Origin: Mesorhizobium sp. M1B.F.Ca.ET.045.04.1.1
Lineage (GTDB): Bacteria; Pseudomonadota; Alphaproteobacteria; Rhizobiales; Rhizobiaceae
DNA length: 64,000 nucleotides
Direction of reading: 5' to 3'
Assembly (NCBI RefSeq): GCF_003952465.1
Contig: NZ_CP034448.1
Span: forward strand, 6,487,001 to 6,551,000
How positions within the stretch are numbered: position 1 is the first letter of the stretch; every line of letters starts with the position of its first letter. The notes under the pieces are model-generated. The model made no database searches and was not told the DNA's origin. It worked only from the letters and a program-made list of their open reading frames with translations. Made by a program: the position numbers and the translations under genes. Below are positions 36,660-45,106 of this stretch, piece after piece.

Positions 36660-37259
36660 CTACGCGCGTGGGTCGCGCGGTTCCGCCCGATAGGTGGAAA
36701 AGAGCTTCAGCGTCGCGGCGCCCAGCGCCGACTTCAGCAGGCCGCCGACGATGAAGGGCAGGAAGCCGAAGGTGATCGCCTTCCCAGAGCCGATCATGGC
36801 GGCAAGCCAGGCAGTGCCGAGAACCAGGCACAGAAGATTGCCGATGAGCATGGCGGCGAAGGCGAGCATCACGCGATTGCCGTTCCAGCCGCGTTCGGCC
36901 AGCCAGCCGACGACAGCGCCGACGACCGGGAAGGAGAAGAGATAGCCGCCGGTCGGGCCGACGAAATGCTGCACGCCGGCAGCGCCGCCCGCCAGAACCG
37001 GGAAGCCGGCCGCGCCCTCGACGAGCCAGGCCGCGATGGTGAGCGCACCGAACCGCCAACCATAGAGCGCGCCGACCAGCGTCACGGCAAAGGTCTGCAT
37101 GGTCACCGGAACGGGCACCATCGGCACCTCGATATAGGACGACAGCGCCAGGAACAGCGAGCCGAGAATGACGGCGCCGGCCTTCCAGGCGACGGAGCGG
37201 CTATCCAGTCTGAGCGGGCTGAAGGAGGGCTTGCGGGTCGAAACGGCGATGTTTGTCAC
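36660..37259 (-). CDS. bioY: Biotin transporter BioY
   Basis: 199 residues, six hydrophobic segments. Family motifs: SSYIEVPMVPVPVTMQTFAV, the GAAGFPVLAGGAAGVQHFVG loop and PTGGYLFSFP. BioY is the substrate-binding S component of the biotin ECF transporter and can work alone in some bacteria. A GTG start at 37259 is used with TAGGGAC upstream; the open frame extends further but into the operator region. The BioR box lies 26 bases upstream of the start. Confidence 0.93.
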   Translation of the reverse strand: MTNIAVSTRKPSFSPLRLDSRSVAWKAGAVILGSLFLALSSYIEVPMVPVPVTMQTFAVTLVGALYGWRFGALTIAAWLVEGAAGFPVLAGGAAGVQHFVGPTGGYLFSFPVVGAVVGWLAERGWNGNRVMLAFAAMLIGNLLCLVLGTAWLAAMIGSGKAITFGFLPFIVGGLLKSALGAATLKLFSTYRAEPRDPRA

Positions 37260-37284
37260 GGTGATGTCCCTAGTTGAGTTGAAA

Positions 37285-37294
37285 TTATAGATAA
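37285..37294. promoter_or_regulatory. BioR operator upstream of bioY
   Basis: TTATAGATAA fits the alphaproteobacterial BioR consensus TTATMKATAA exactly (M=A, K=G). It lies between the bioR gene and the bioY start, so BioR would repress bioY when biotin is plentiful. No second copy was seen directly ahead of bioR. Confidence 0.85.
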
Positions 37295-37465
37295 TTTCTG
37301 CATTCGATCTATTATCGAATCCACATTTTTGAAGAGATGGCAAGCGTTGCATTGCGGAAGGCAGATCGCACGAGTGGTGAGGCTGAGCCATTCACGGGGC
37401 ATTGGGGCGCCCAAAACCGACATTTGACTGCGATAGAGCGCAGAAAGGTAGCTGTGTGTGCCTCG

Positions 37466-38131
37466 CTAGCCGACGATGGCGAAGGCGTCGCGGGTTCTGC
37501 CGGAGGCGGTCTTGACCGGTTTCTGGCCGATCCATTGCACATGCCGGCCAAGCGTGGCGGCGGCCGATTCAGTATTGCCCTGCCGGAGCGCGCTGAGAAT
37601 TGCCCGGTGATCCTGGTCGGTTCGGGTTTCCCATTCGGAACGCCAGGCCGCGAACAGGAAGCGGGCGCTTGCGGCATGCAGATCGTCGATGGTGGAAAGC
37701 AGGCGCGGCATGTTGCAGGGCGCCAAGATCAAGCGGTGGAAGGTACGATTGGCCTCTTCCCAGGAACGGACGTCGCGGGATTTGTCGCCCGCCTTGGTGG
37801 CTTCCTCGGCCAGGTCGAGGATCGCCGGCGTCAGATGCGGCGCGGCGTGGCGCAGCGCCAGCACCTCGAGCGCCGCGCGCATCTCGGCGACTTCCCTGAC
37901 CTCGCCGAGGTCGAAAGCGGCGACGCGCACGCCGCGGCGCGGCTCGCTGATCGCCAGGCCTTGCGCCTCGAGGCGGCGGAAGGCCTCGCGCACCGGGACG
38001 TGGCTGGTGCCGAATTCCTCGGCGACATGGTCCTGGCGCAGCCGCGATCCGGGCTCGATCGCGCCCGAAATGATGCGGTCCGCCAGTTCCTTGCTGATGC
38101 GGACGGCGATCGTGTCCTCTGTGTTGGCCAT
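37466..38131 (-). CDS. bioR: GntR-family biotin regulator BioR
   Basis: 221 residues. N-terminal winged helix (about 10-75; GSRLRQDHVAEEFGTSHVPV, REAFRRLEAQGLAISEPRRG) and C-terminal FCD helical domain (about 85-205) with EEANRTFHRLILAPCN and DQDHRAILSALRQGN carrying the metal-binding His/Asp. Placement next to bioY and the TTATAGATAA box identifies it as BioR. The ATG at 38131 is chosen; a GTG at 38164 in the same frame has no ribosome site either. Confidence 0.85.
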   Translation of the reverse strand: MANTEDTIAVRISKELADRIISGAIEPGSRLRQDHVAEEFGTSHVPVREAFRRLEAQGLAISEPRRGVRVAAFDLGEVREVAEMRAALEVLALRHAAPHLTPAILDLAEEATKAGDKSRDVRSWEEANRTFHRLILAPCNMPRLLSTIDDLHAASARFLFAAWRSEWETRTDQDHRAILSALRQGNTESAAATLGRHVQWIGQKPVKTASGRTRDAFAIVG

Positions 38132-38169
38132 AACAAATCGGGAATTCAAGACTTTCGCAACCACCGGTC

Positions 38170-38275
38170 TTAAAGCGCGTCGCGATCTTTCAGATTCGCT
38201 CCGTGCGCTTTAGGTTTTTGATTTTACGCATGTCTTTGTCCCGAAACCGGCCCCACTTTCGGGAGACATGCTTTA
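38170..38275. repeat. GCGCGTCG/GCATGTC two-hairpin repeat
   Basis: AAAGCGCGTCGCGATCTTTC with GATTCGCTCCGTGCGCTTTA, then GCATGTCTTTGTCCCGAAAC with GTTTCGGG-like CTTTCGGGAGACATGC. Inverted orientation relative to 41224-41328. It fills part of the gap between bioR and the next gene. Confidence 0.8.
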
Positions 38276-38401
38276 GCCGCCCGAACAAGACAAGTGTTCG
38301 CGCCGATCGCAGGCGGCGGCGATCCGGCACTGGCTCGGGCGCCCACCCCCGCCGCAGCCCTGCGGAAGGGACGGCTGATTGCAACGTGACCGACGCGATC
38401 T

Positions 38402-38734
38402 TTAAATCAACAGTGCAAACCCAGCAGCCTTGTTGATGCTGTCCTTCACGATCGCAAGCGCGCCATTCACGATCTTTTCGATCACGGCATCCGTCATCAC
38501 AGTCATCATGGCGATCGTGGCGATGACATGAAACCTGGCGGTTCGCAGATGCTGCTTAGCGCGGGCCTGGCTGAGTTCCCCGTCCGCATACGCCTCCACG
38601 ATCAAGACTATACGCTGCGCCAGTCCCCGCAATTCCACGGTTGCCGCGGTAGCCATTGCCTTCCAGCCGTCCCCTGCCACCTGCGCGGCTTGGGCGACGA
38701 TTTTGGTGCCGATATCGCCGACATCGAGGGCCAT
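38402..38734 (-). CDS. Small helical hypothetical protein
   Basis: 110 residues, predicted mostly helical, with hydrophobic stretches near 68-82 (FHVIATIAMMTVMTDAV) and at the C-terminus (NGALAIV, AAGFALLI). No signal peptide. Last of the four-gene cassette that starts at 40952, 12 bases after the lipoprotein stop. The hydrophobic C-terminal half would suit membrane association, and a holin- or immunity-like role can be imagined, but nothing proves it. Confidence 0.6.
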   Translation of the reverse strand: MALDVGDIGTKIVAQAAQVAGDGWKAMATAATVELRGLAQRIVLIVEAYADGELSQARAKQHLRTARFHVIATIAMMTVMTDAVIEKIVNGALAIVKDSINKAAGFALLI

Positions 38735-38746
38735 TTCAGTTTCCTC

Positions 38747-39316
38747 CTAGTATTTTTTCGCGCGCAACGCAGTCAGAGCAACGCGTACCGCCGCGTCGAT
38801 CTCCTGACTGTCGAGCAATGCAACCGTTGGGGTCAGTTTGCTCGCTTCCCGATGATCGGCCTCAAGATCGCTCTCGGCCATTCGCACGCCGCGCACCACA
38901 ATCGCGATGCAATTGCCCGAGACATCGAGAGCTTCGGAATCGGCGGCGCCGCCGACCCGCTTTTCGGCATTCGCTATCGCTGCCTGGCTCGTATCGACGC
39001 CGGCCGATGCAAGCAGCTGAAGGGCCTTCGACGTGGGACAGGTCCGGCCGCTGAGGACATCCGCGCGAAGCTGCAGATTGGAAAGGCTCGCCGCTGCCGA
39101 GGCATAGTATTTTCTGGCTTCATCGGACTGATAGGATCCCTTTGCCGTGCCGGCATTCATCTGCATGCTCTTGATGAACTCCGCCGTCGACTTCTGAAAC
39201 ACATTCAGCTCGTCATCGATGGCCTTGTCGTACGGCTCCCCGATCACAAAGGATGTGCAACCGGACAGAAGAAGGCCAAACACGACGGGCAGGATCCTGT
39301 TCATGCGACGAAACAT
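38747..39316 (-). CDS. Lipoprotein of unknown function
   Basis: 189 residues. The signal MFRRMNRILPVVFGLLLSGC has a lipobox with Cys20, so it is lipid-anchored. An alternative start four residues later (39304) keeps the lipobox. The mature part is helical (FQKSTAEFIKSMQ, YYASAAASLSNLQLRADVL) with two Cys (in GRTCPTS and SGNCIAI) that might form a disulfide. Encoded between the peptidoglycan-binding protein and the small helical protein. Confidence 0.75.
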   Translation of the reverse strand: MFRRMNRILPVVFGLLLSGCTSFVIGEPYDKAIDDELNVFQKSTAEFIKSMQMNAGTAKGSYQSDEARKYYASAAASLSNLQLRADVLSGRTCPTSKALQLLASAGVDTSQAAIANAEKRVGGAADSEALDVSGNCIAIVVRGVRMAESDLEADHREASKLTPTVALLDSQEIDAAVRVALTALRAKKY

Positions 39317-39374
39317 TGATGAAAACCCAAGTTGACCGCTTAAAATCGGCAGTTGCGTTTCAATCAGCGGCCCC

Positions 39375-40259
39375 TCAATGGCCGATGACCCCGCTTCCGG
39401 GCACAACGGCCGTCATGAACCGGTAGGATGAATTGGCCTGATGCCTGGGGTCGGACTTGACCTTCGCCATGAACTGGACATGGCCAGCCCTGGTGTGGCC
39501 AACCAGGCACCCTGCGCTGGTGCGACCCAAATCGTCCTTCGGCGCGTCGTAACCCCAATGCTGGTTGACCGCGAAAAGCCCGAGGTCGACGGCGTCGCCC
39601 TCGCGCTTGAAGTCCTTGTTCAGGTCGCGATAGACCAGGATTGGCTCGACCTGAACCAGCGCTTCATGCGCCGCGGCCGTGCCGGGGTGATGGGTTCCGA
39701 CAACCCATGACTTGTACTGTCCGAACGCGATGCGCGCGGCGCCCTTGGGGCTCATCGGATGCGTCGTCCAGTAAAGGCCCGGCTCGGTCGTTCCGTCCCA
39801 CATCTGCGTAACCGGCAAGCCCGTGGAATCGATGGAAAATACGATCCGCACGTCGTTGAACAGGTTGGGCTTGTTGTCGTTCGGAGTGCCGTCGAGATTG
39901 GTCCCCTCAAGATAGACGATATTTAGCGCGAGCGGGTGTCGACAAATCCAGTGCTCCTTGGCGTCCATGTAGGCGATGACATCGTCGAACCAGTCCCGCT
40001 TGCGAATGGCCGGAAGCGACGGACTGCCGACGTCCAGAAGCGCCCGGGCCAGCGCCTTGGTAAGACCCTGACCCGTCGAAAGGCCCTTGCGGTAGGCGAA
40101 TTCCGACAACGCCCAATTTGAGACGCCGCCGAACTTTCCGTCCGCCGGCGGATCGAGGTAACCATGCGTCGTCAGCAGTTGCTGGATCTGTTTCACGAGG
40201 TCGATATCGCCGCCGAGGACCGATATCGGGATGGAGTCGGTTACGTCTTCGAGTCTCAT
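39375..40259 (-). CDS. Peptidoglycan-binding protein with L,D-transpeptidase-like motif
   Basis: 294 residues. Residues about 20-75 form a PG_binding_1-like three-helix domain (LVKQIQQLLTTHGYLDPPAD, GKFGGVSNWALSEF). In the C-terminal half, H234 in NQHWGY followed by S248 and C251 in RTSAGCLVG resembles the His...SxGC active site of YkuD-type L,D-transpeptidases, though the spacing is slightly short. No signal peptide, which is odd for a wall enzyme and would fit delivery by a secretion system or by lysis. Follows the lysozyme-like gene by 36 bases. Confidence 0.7.
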   Translation of the reverse strand: MRLEDVTDSIPISVLGGDIDLVKQIQQLLTTHGYLDPPADGKFGGVSNWALSEFAYRKGLSTGQGLTKALARALLDVGSPSLPAIRKRDWFDDVIAYMDAKEHWICRHPLALNIVYLEGTNLDGTPNDNKPNLFNDVRIVFSIDSTGLPVTQMWDGTTEPGLYWTTHPMSPKGAARIAFGQYKSWVVGTHHPGTAAAHEALVQVEPILVYRDLNKDFKREGDAVDLGLFAVNQHWGYDAPKDDLGRTSAGCLVGHTRAGHVQFMAKVKSDPRHQANSSYRFMTAVVPGSGVIGH

Positions 40260-40295
40260 CGAGGTACTCCGCCTGCCTCAAGCCACCTTTGCGCT

Positions 40296-40952
40296 TCATG
40301 CATCGGCAGGAAGCAGCAGCGCTCCCGCCTGCACGGATTGATCGAGATGGGCAGCATTGCCTGGATTGGAAGTGTAATAGTCGGTCGCCATCAAATAGCC
40401 CCGCATGTCACTCCCACCGACAAGCTGCGGAGGCTTCGGCAGCGGATGCTGCAGATGCGGATCGTCGCCTTTCAGCCATGTCAGGAGCTTTGACGGATGG
40501 CCGGACATGTTGATCCACAGCGCAGCATACAACAGAGCCTTGGCGCTGATCTTGCGATGAGCTTTTGCCGCCGCCTCGATACACTTGTCCAGATCGGAAT
40601 AGACGTCGGCGGCAATTGCCTGGTCCATCGCATCGACCTTCGCACTGCCCGTCTTGAGCGCGTTGTTGACGAATTTTGTATCAGCGCTTGAAAGCGGATT
40701 TCCAATCAGGTGCACCGACAGCTTGTCGAGATAGCGCTGAATATCAGCCTTGCTGGCGTCCGCGTCCGCCAATATCTGCCTGAACGTCTTTGTGACGATA
40801 TCCTGACCAGCGGCGAGATCGCCCTGCATGAATCCGAACGAACCGCCACTTTTTCCTTTGGCGGCGAAGTAGAGCTGGTAAGGGCTTTTCGTGCCGATCT
40901 CGTGCATACGCAGCGCGGCACTGATGGCTGCTATGAGCCTGGCTTCCGGCAT
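40296..40952 (-). CDS. Lysozyme-like glycan hydrolase, putative
   Basis: 218 residues. MHEIGTKSPYQLYF (E18) followed by AAKGKSGGSFGFMQGDLA looks like the catalytic Glu and substrate loop of lysozyme/transglycosylase-like domains. The rest is helical. No signal peptide. It starts the four-gene cassette; GGGGGCGG precedes the ATG at 40952. The enzymatic assignment is an inference from motif shape. Confidence 0.6.
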   Translation of the reverse strand: MPEARLIAAISAALRMHEIGTKSPYQLYFAAKGKSGGSFGFMQGDLAAGQDIVTKTFRQILADADASKADIQRYLDKLSVHLIGNPLSSADTKFVNNALKTGSAKVDAMDQAIAADVYSDLDKCIEAAAKAHRKISAKALLYAALWINMSGHPSKLLTWLKGDDPHLQHPLPKPPQLVGGSDMRGYLMATDYYTSNPGNAAHLDQSVQAGALLLPADA

Positions 40953-41223
40953 TCGCCGCCCCCATCGCACGCCAAGCAACCGCTCGGCTATGCCACACAC
41001 CCCAGGTCGGTCAGGAATCCTCTGCGCTGAACGGGCGCGGCTTATGAATAGCCCTCAATCCCGTTCAACTCAGGCCAAAGAGAAATGCTTTCCGGAGGAA
41101 TTCGGCGGACTATTCTCTCGCCAACCCCTAGAAACCCAAACGCCCATAGTTATTAAAACTACATCAGTGCTTTAAAGTCAATACTTAAAAACAACCTCTA
41201 CTTCGGCCTCTGCCAATTGGCTT

Positions 41224-41328
41224 AAAGCATGTCTCCCGAAATTGGGACCGGTTTCGGGACAAAGACATGCGTAAAATCAAAACCTGAAGCGCATGGAGCG
41301 AATCTGAAAGATCGCGAACGCGCTTTAG
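41224..41328. repeat. GCATGTC/GCGC two-hairpin repeat
   Basis: AAAGCATGTCTCCCGAAATTGGG...GGTTTCGGGACAAAGACATGC, then GCGCATGGAGCGAATCTGAA...GCGCTTTAG. The reverse complement of the copy at 38170-38275. Confidence 0.8.
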
Positions 41329-41456
41329 AGGCAGTTAGTGGCGACATGCCAGCAAACGGCAAGCATCACGATGCCACAGGAGAATATGGCGGCGAGCAGG
41401 CTTATGACACACGACTATTTCCCACGAATGCAGGAATGGTTCAGTCGACCAGCCCA

Positions 41457-41520
41457 ATGCATGTCGCCCGAAAAGTGTTCAGCGGTTTTGGGAAAACGAC
41501 ATGCATAAAAACAAAGACTT
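41457..41520. repeat. GCATGTCG hairpin repeat, first of a tandem pair
   Basis: AATGCATGTCGCCCGAAAAG with its inverted end GGGAAAACGACATGCATAAA and the tail ACAAAGACTT. Only the GCATGTCG half of the two-hairpin element is present. Confidence 0.75.
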
Positions 41521-41522
41521 AA

Positions 41523-41628
41523 TGCATGTCGCCCAAGAAGTGCGCAGCGGCTCTGGGGCAACGACATGCATCAAAACAAAAAGGCTTAAAGCGCGTCGCC
41601 TGAATCCGTTTCAGCGCGGCGCGCTTCA
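41523..41628. repeat. GCATGTCG/GCGCGTCG repeat, second of a tandem pair
   Basis: TGCATGTCGCCCAAGAAGTG...CGACATGCATC followed by AAAGCGCGTCGCCTGAATCC...GGCGCGCTTC. Complete two-hairpin copy, two bases after the previous one. Confidence 0.8.
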
Positions 41629-41675
41629 AGTCAAGCTGGCCGACACCGCACGCGCTGCCTGCGGTCGGAAGGGTC

Positions 41676-42689
41676 TCAGCTGACGCGGCTGATGCAGAAG
41701 TCGATGACGTCGATCAGCGCCGACTTCTGCGGCGTCGCCTCCAGCGGCGCCAGCGCGTCGCGGGCAATCTCGCCGAAGTGACGGGCGCGGCCGATCGTGT
41801 CGGCGATGGCGCCGTGACGGGTCATCAGGCCGATCGCCTTTTCGAGCCCGGCATCGTCGGCGACATTGTCCTCGATGGCGCGCTTCCAGAAGGTGCGCTC
41901 GGCCTTGGTGCCGCGCCGGTAGGCGAGGATCACCGGCAGCGTCACCTTGCCCTCGCGGAAATCGTCGCCGACATTCTTGCCAAGGTCCTGGCTGGAGCCG
42001 CCATAGTCGAGCGCATCGTCGATGAGCTGGAAGGCAAGGCCTAGGTTCATGCCGTAGGAACGCAGCGCGACGCGGTCGGTGCGGGAGGCCTGGGCGATCA
42101 CCGGGCCGACCTCGGCGGCCGCCGAGAACAAGGCGGCGGTCTTGGCCTTTATGACGGCGAAATGCTCGTCCTCGGTGGTCTCCAGGTTCTTGGCGGCGGC
42201 AAGCTGCATCACCTCGCCCTCGGCGATGATGGAGGCGGCGCTCGACAGGATGTCCAAAGCCTCCAGCGAGCCGACCTCGACCATCATGCGGAAAGCCTGG
42301 CCGAGCAGGAAATCGCCGACCAGCACGCTTGCCTGGTTGCCCCAGATCATGCGCGCCGTCTTCTTGCCGCGGCGAAGCGCGCTCTCGTCGACGACGTCGT
42401 CATGGAGCAGCGTCGCGGTGTGCATGAACTCGACCGCGGTGGCGAGCTTGACGTGGCCCTCGCCCGCATAGCCGAACATCTGGGCGGCGGCGAGCGTCAG
42501 CATCGGCCGCAGCCGCTTGCCGCCGGACGAGATCAGGTGGTTGGCGACCTCCGGGATCATCTCGACGTCGGAGCCGGCCTTCGACAGGATCAGCTCGTTG
42601 ACGCGTCCCATGTCGGCTGCCGTCAGGTCGATGAGATCCTTGATGGAAGCGGGTTCCCGCTTGCCTTCGATATTCAGAACGACACCCAC
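41676..42689 (-). CDS. All-trans polyprenyl (octaprenyl-type) diphosphate synthase
   Basis: 337 residues. The two Asp-rich motifs of E-prenyltransferases are present: LLHDDVVDE (D97, D98, D101) and QLIDDALDY (about 230), plus GGKRLRPML for the pyrophosphate. It makes the long isoprenoid tail of ubiquinone, the substrate of the UbiA encoded at 23608. The GTG at 42689 with GGGAG upstream is chosen; the frame continues upstream only as an antisense shadow. IspB-like, chain length not readable from sequence. Confidence 0.92.
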   Translation of the reverse strand: MGVVLNIEGKREPASIKDLIDLTAADMGRVNELILSKAGSDVEMIPEVANHLISSGGKRLRPMLTLAAAQMFGYAGEGHVKLATAVEFMHTATLLHDDVVDESALRRGKKTARMIWGNQASVLVGDFLLGQAFRMMVEVGSLEALDILSSAASIIAEGEVMQLAAAKNLETTEDEHFAVIKAKTAALFSAAAEVGPVIAQASRTDRVALRSYGMNLGLAFQLIDDALDYGGSSQDLGKNVGDDFREGKVTLPVILAYRRGTKAERTFWKRAIEDNVADDAGLEKAIGLMTRHGAIADTIGRARHFGEIARDALAPLEATPQKSALIDVIDFCISRVS

Positions 42690-42848
42690 CACGATCACTC
42701 CCGTCCAATTGACGCGCACAACACCCTGGTCCCGGTGGGACTCTAGGTCGGTACAACCGAGCACGGCAAGAGGCGAATTGGCGCGGCTTGGCTGAAACGG
42801 GCCTACCTCAACGTTTACATGAACGCCGCAACCTGCGATTTTCATTCC

Positions 42849-43073
42849 ATGATTGAACTCGTCCGCACCAACGACGCCGTCCTTATCTCCTTCGTCGAAT
42901 CGCTGATGCGCGACGCCGGCATCGCCTGCTTCGTCGCCGACCAGAACATGAGCGTGCTCGACGGATCGATCGGCATCCTGCCGAGGCGCATAATGGTCGA
43001 CGCCGACAAGGCGGACGCGGCGCGCCGCATCCTGAAGGATGCGGGCATCGAGAACGAAATCCGCCGGAAATAA
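42849..43073 (+). CDS. DUF2007 family protein
   Basis: 74 residues. MIELVRTNDAVLISFVESLM followed by CFVADQNMSV and RRIMVDADKADAARRIL match the DUF2007 (putative prokaryotic signal-transducing) fold. Often beside a methyltransferase in alphaproteobacteria, as here: its TAA overlaps the ATG of the next gene (TAATG), so translation is coupled. No ribosome site is visible at this start. Confidence 0.88.
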   Translation: MIELVRTNDAVLISFVESLMRDAGIACFVADQNMSVLDGSIGILPRRIMVDADKADAARRILKDAGIENEIRRK

Positions 43074-43867
43074 TGGCAGCTTCAACCGCCCTTGCCCCGG
43101 ACACGCCGGCCCACACGGTCGATGCCTTCCATCGCGGGCGCTTCTGGCTGGTGCAGCCACGGCAAGGCCATCGGGCCGGCATGGATGCCATGATGCTGGC
43201 GGCAGCCGTCCCGTCGGCTTTCTCCGGCAAGCTCGCCGATTTCGGCGCCGGCGCAGGCGCTGCCGCGCTCGCCGTTTTGTCGCGCTGCCCTGAGGTGCAA
43301 GCGGTGCTGGTCGAGCGCTCCGCCGAGATGGCGGCGTTTGCCGCCGCCACGCTTGCGCATCCGGGCAATGCGCATCTGGGCGGCCGCGCCTCGGCGCTTA
43401 AGGCCGACGTCACGCTTGCCGGTCGCGCGCGGGCCGAGGCCGGGCTTGCCGATAATTCCTTCGACTTCGTCATCATGAACCCGCCTTTCAACGCCACCGA
43501 GGATCGCTCGACGCCGAACGCGTTGCGCAGGGAGGCGCATGTCGCGGAGGACGGGCTGTTCGAGCGCTGGATCAGGAGCGCCGCCGCCGTCGTCAAGCCG
43601 CGCGGCGGGCTTGCGGTGATTGCCCGGCCCGAGCAGCTTGTCGCCATCCTCGATGCGATCGACGGCCGCTTCGGCGATGCCGAGATGCTGTGCGTGCACC
43701 CGCGCCCGGACGCGGCGGCGATCCGCATCGTCGTCAGGGCGGTGCTCGGCGCGCGCGGCAAGCTGTCGATCCGGCCGCCGCTCACCTTGCATGGCCCATC
43801 GGGCAACGGGCCGACGGAGCGGACCGAGATGATCAACAATGGGCTGGCGTCGCTGTTCGGCGATTGA
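43073..43867 (+). CDS. SAM-dependent N-methyltransferase, TrmN6/PrmC-like
   Basis: 264 residues, Rossmann-like methyltransferase: LADFGAGAGAAALAVL (SAM loop, about 54-69) and VIMNPPFN (about 138-145), the NPPF motif of enzymes that methylate exocyclic amines in RNA or amides in protein. A GHRAGMDAMMLAAAV segment before it is typical of tRNA1(Val) m6A37-type enzymes. Coupled to the DUF2007 gene. Confidence 0.87.
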   Translation: MAASTALAPDTPAHTVDAFHRGRFWLVQPRQGHRAGMDAMMLAAAVPSAFSGKLADFGAGAGAAALAVLSRCPEVQAVLVERSAEMAAFAAATLAHPGNAHLGGRASALKADVTLAGRARAEAGLADNSFDFVIMNPPFNATEDRSTPNALRREAHVAEDGLFERWIRSAAAVVKPRGGLAVIARPEQLVAILDAIDGRFGDAEMLCVHPRPDAAAIRIVVRAVLGARGKLSIRPPLTLHGPSGNGPTERTEMINNGLASLFGD

Positions 43868-43974
43868 TCAATGGCCGGCAATGCGGCATTGCCGTTGGCT
43901 GTGGAATTCCTACATGCCGGGGCAAGGATGAGGTCCCGCCTTGCTCTTTGCACCTATTGCGGAGACAAGCTTTC

Positions 43975-44832
43975 GTGAAACGCCTCTTCAACCGCCTGCT
44001 GCCGAAATCCTGGCGCTCGACAGTCGTCACCATTCCCGTCATCCGGCTGCATGGCACTATCCTGCCCGGCGGCGGCCAGTTCCGGCCGAGCCTGTCGCTC
44101 GCCTCGACGGCTGGCGTTATCGAAAAGGCGTTCGGCTTCGACGCGCCGGCGATTGCGATTTCGATCAACTCGCCGGGCGGCTCGCCGGTGCAGTCGCGGC
44201 TGATCTTCAAGCGCATCCGCGATCTGGCCGTGGAAAAGAACAAGAAGGTGTTGGTCTTCGTCGAGGACGTGGCGGCCTCCGGAGGCTACATGATCGCGAT
44301 CGCCGGCGACGAGATCTTCGCCGACCCCTCTTCGATCGTCGGCTCGATCGGCGTCGTTTCGGCCTCGTTCGGTTTCCCGGAACTGTTGAAGAAGATCGGC
44401 ATCGAGCGGCGCGTCCACACCGCCGGCCAGAACAAGGCCGTGCTCGACCCGTTCAAGCCGGAGAAGAAGGAAGACGTCGAGCGGCTGAAGGCGCTGCAGC
44501 TCGAAGTGCACGAGACCTTCATCGATCTGGTCAAGGAGCGGCGCGGCACCAAGCTCAAGGACGATCCGGACCTGTTCACGGGGCTGTTCTGGACCGCCAA
44601 GAAGGGCCTGGAACTCGGCCTCGTCGATGCGCTGGGCGACATGCGCAGCGTGCTCAAGACCCGTTTCGGCGAAAAGACGCAGCTCAAGCTGATCACCGCG
44701 CCGCGCGGGCTTTTCGGCCGTTTCGGCCTGTTCGGCTCGCGCTTTTCGGCGCCCGACATCGCCGCGGCGGCGGCCAGCGGCGTCATCGATGCGGCGGAAG
44801 AGCGCGCGCTGTGGGCGCGCTTCGGACTTTGA
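43975..44832 (+). CDS. S49 family serine peptidase (SohB/SppA-like)
   Basis: 285 residues. S102 in VAASGGYMIA and K154 in GQNKAVLDPF provide the Ser/Lys dyad of signal-peptide peptidases; the first conserved motif is INSPGGSPVQS. There is no clear N-terminal membrane segment, only a basic, moderately hydrophobic start. Degrades leftover signal peptides or membrane protein fragments. GTG start at 43975 with GGAGA upstream. Confidence 0.9.
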   Translation: MKRLFNRLLPKSWRSTVVTIPVIRLHGTILPGGGQFRPSLSLASTAGVIEKAFGFDAPAIAISINSPGGSPVQSRLIFKRIRDLAVEKNKKVLVFVEDVAASGGYMIAIAGDEIFADPSSIVGSIGVVSASFGFPELLKKIGIERRVHTAGQNKAVLDPFKPEKKEDVERLKALQLEVHETFIDLVKERRGTKLKDDPDLFTGLFWTAKKGLELGLVDALGDMRSVLKTRFGEKTQLKLITAPRGLFGRFGLFGSRFSAPDIAAAAASGVIDAAEERALWARFGL

Positions 44833-44916
44833 AAAAGTGCTGAAAGCGTCTAGCATAATCGCTTGACCGACCCGTACGGCCGGCCTTGCCGCGAGAAACG
44901 CGGAAGGAGTTTTAGG

Positions 44917-45102
44917 ATGCCGCAGATCATTTTCTTCGTTGTCGTCGGCGCCGCCGCCTATTTCGGCTATCGCGCTTTTGTGCGCGAGGCCGAGCGTGTG
45001 ACAGCCAAGATCCGGCGCACCGAGAAACAGACGGCCAACGGCACGATGGGCACGCTAGTCAAGGATCCGAAGACCGGCGAATACCGTCTGGCCAAGGACT
45101 GA
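44917..45102 (+). CDS. Small membrane-anchored hypothetical protein
   Basis: 61 residues. One N-terminal membrane segment (IIFFVVVGAAAYFGYRAF), then a charged tail (KIRRTEKQTANG, KDPKTGEYRLAKD). A strong AAGGAG precedes the ATG. Conserved-looking single-pass proteins like this commonly sit beside ispE in rhizobia, by my recollection. The ispE start probably lies within a few bases of its stop. Confidence 0.75.
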   Translation: MPQIIFFVVVGAAAYFGYRAFVREAERVTAKIRRTEKQTANGTMGTLVKDPKTGEYRLAKD

Positions 45103-45106
45103 AGCC

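Larger units (their letters stand above)
40953..41675. other. Gene-free region rich in two-hairpin repeats
   Basis: 723 bases between the lysozyme-like gene and the polyprenyl synthase gene. 41224-41628 is occupied by three repeat copies (separate entries). 40970-41220 is notably AT-richer than the surroundings (for example TTATTAAAACTACATCAG) and may hold the promoter of the leftward cassette; open frames here translate the repeats and are not believed. Confidence 0.6.

Noticed and set aside
41229..41683. Short plus-strand frames between the lysozyme-like gene and the polyprenyl synthase gene
   Set aside because: They translate the two-hairpin repeats.
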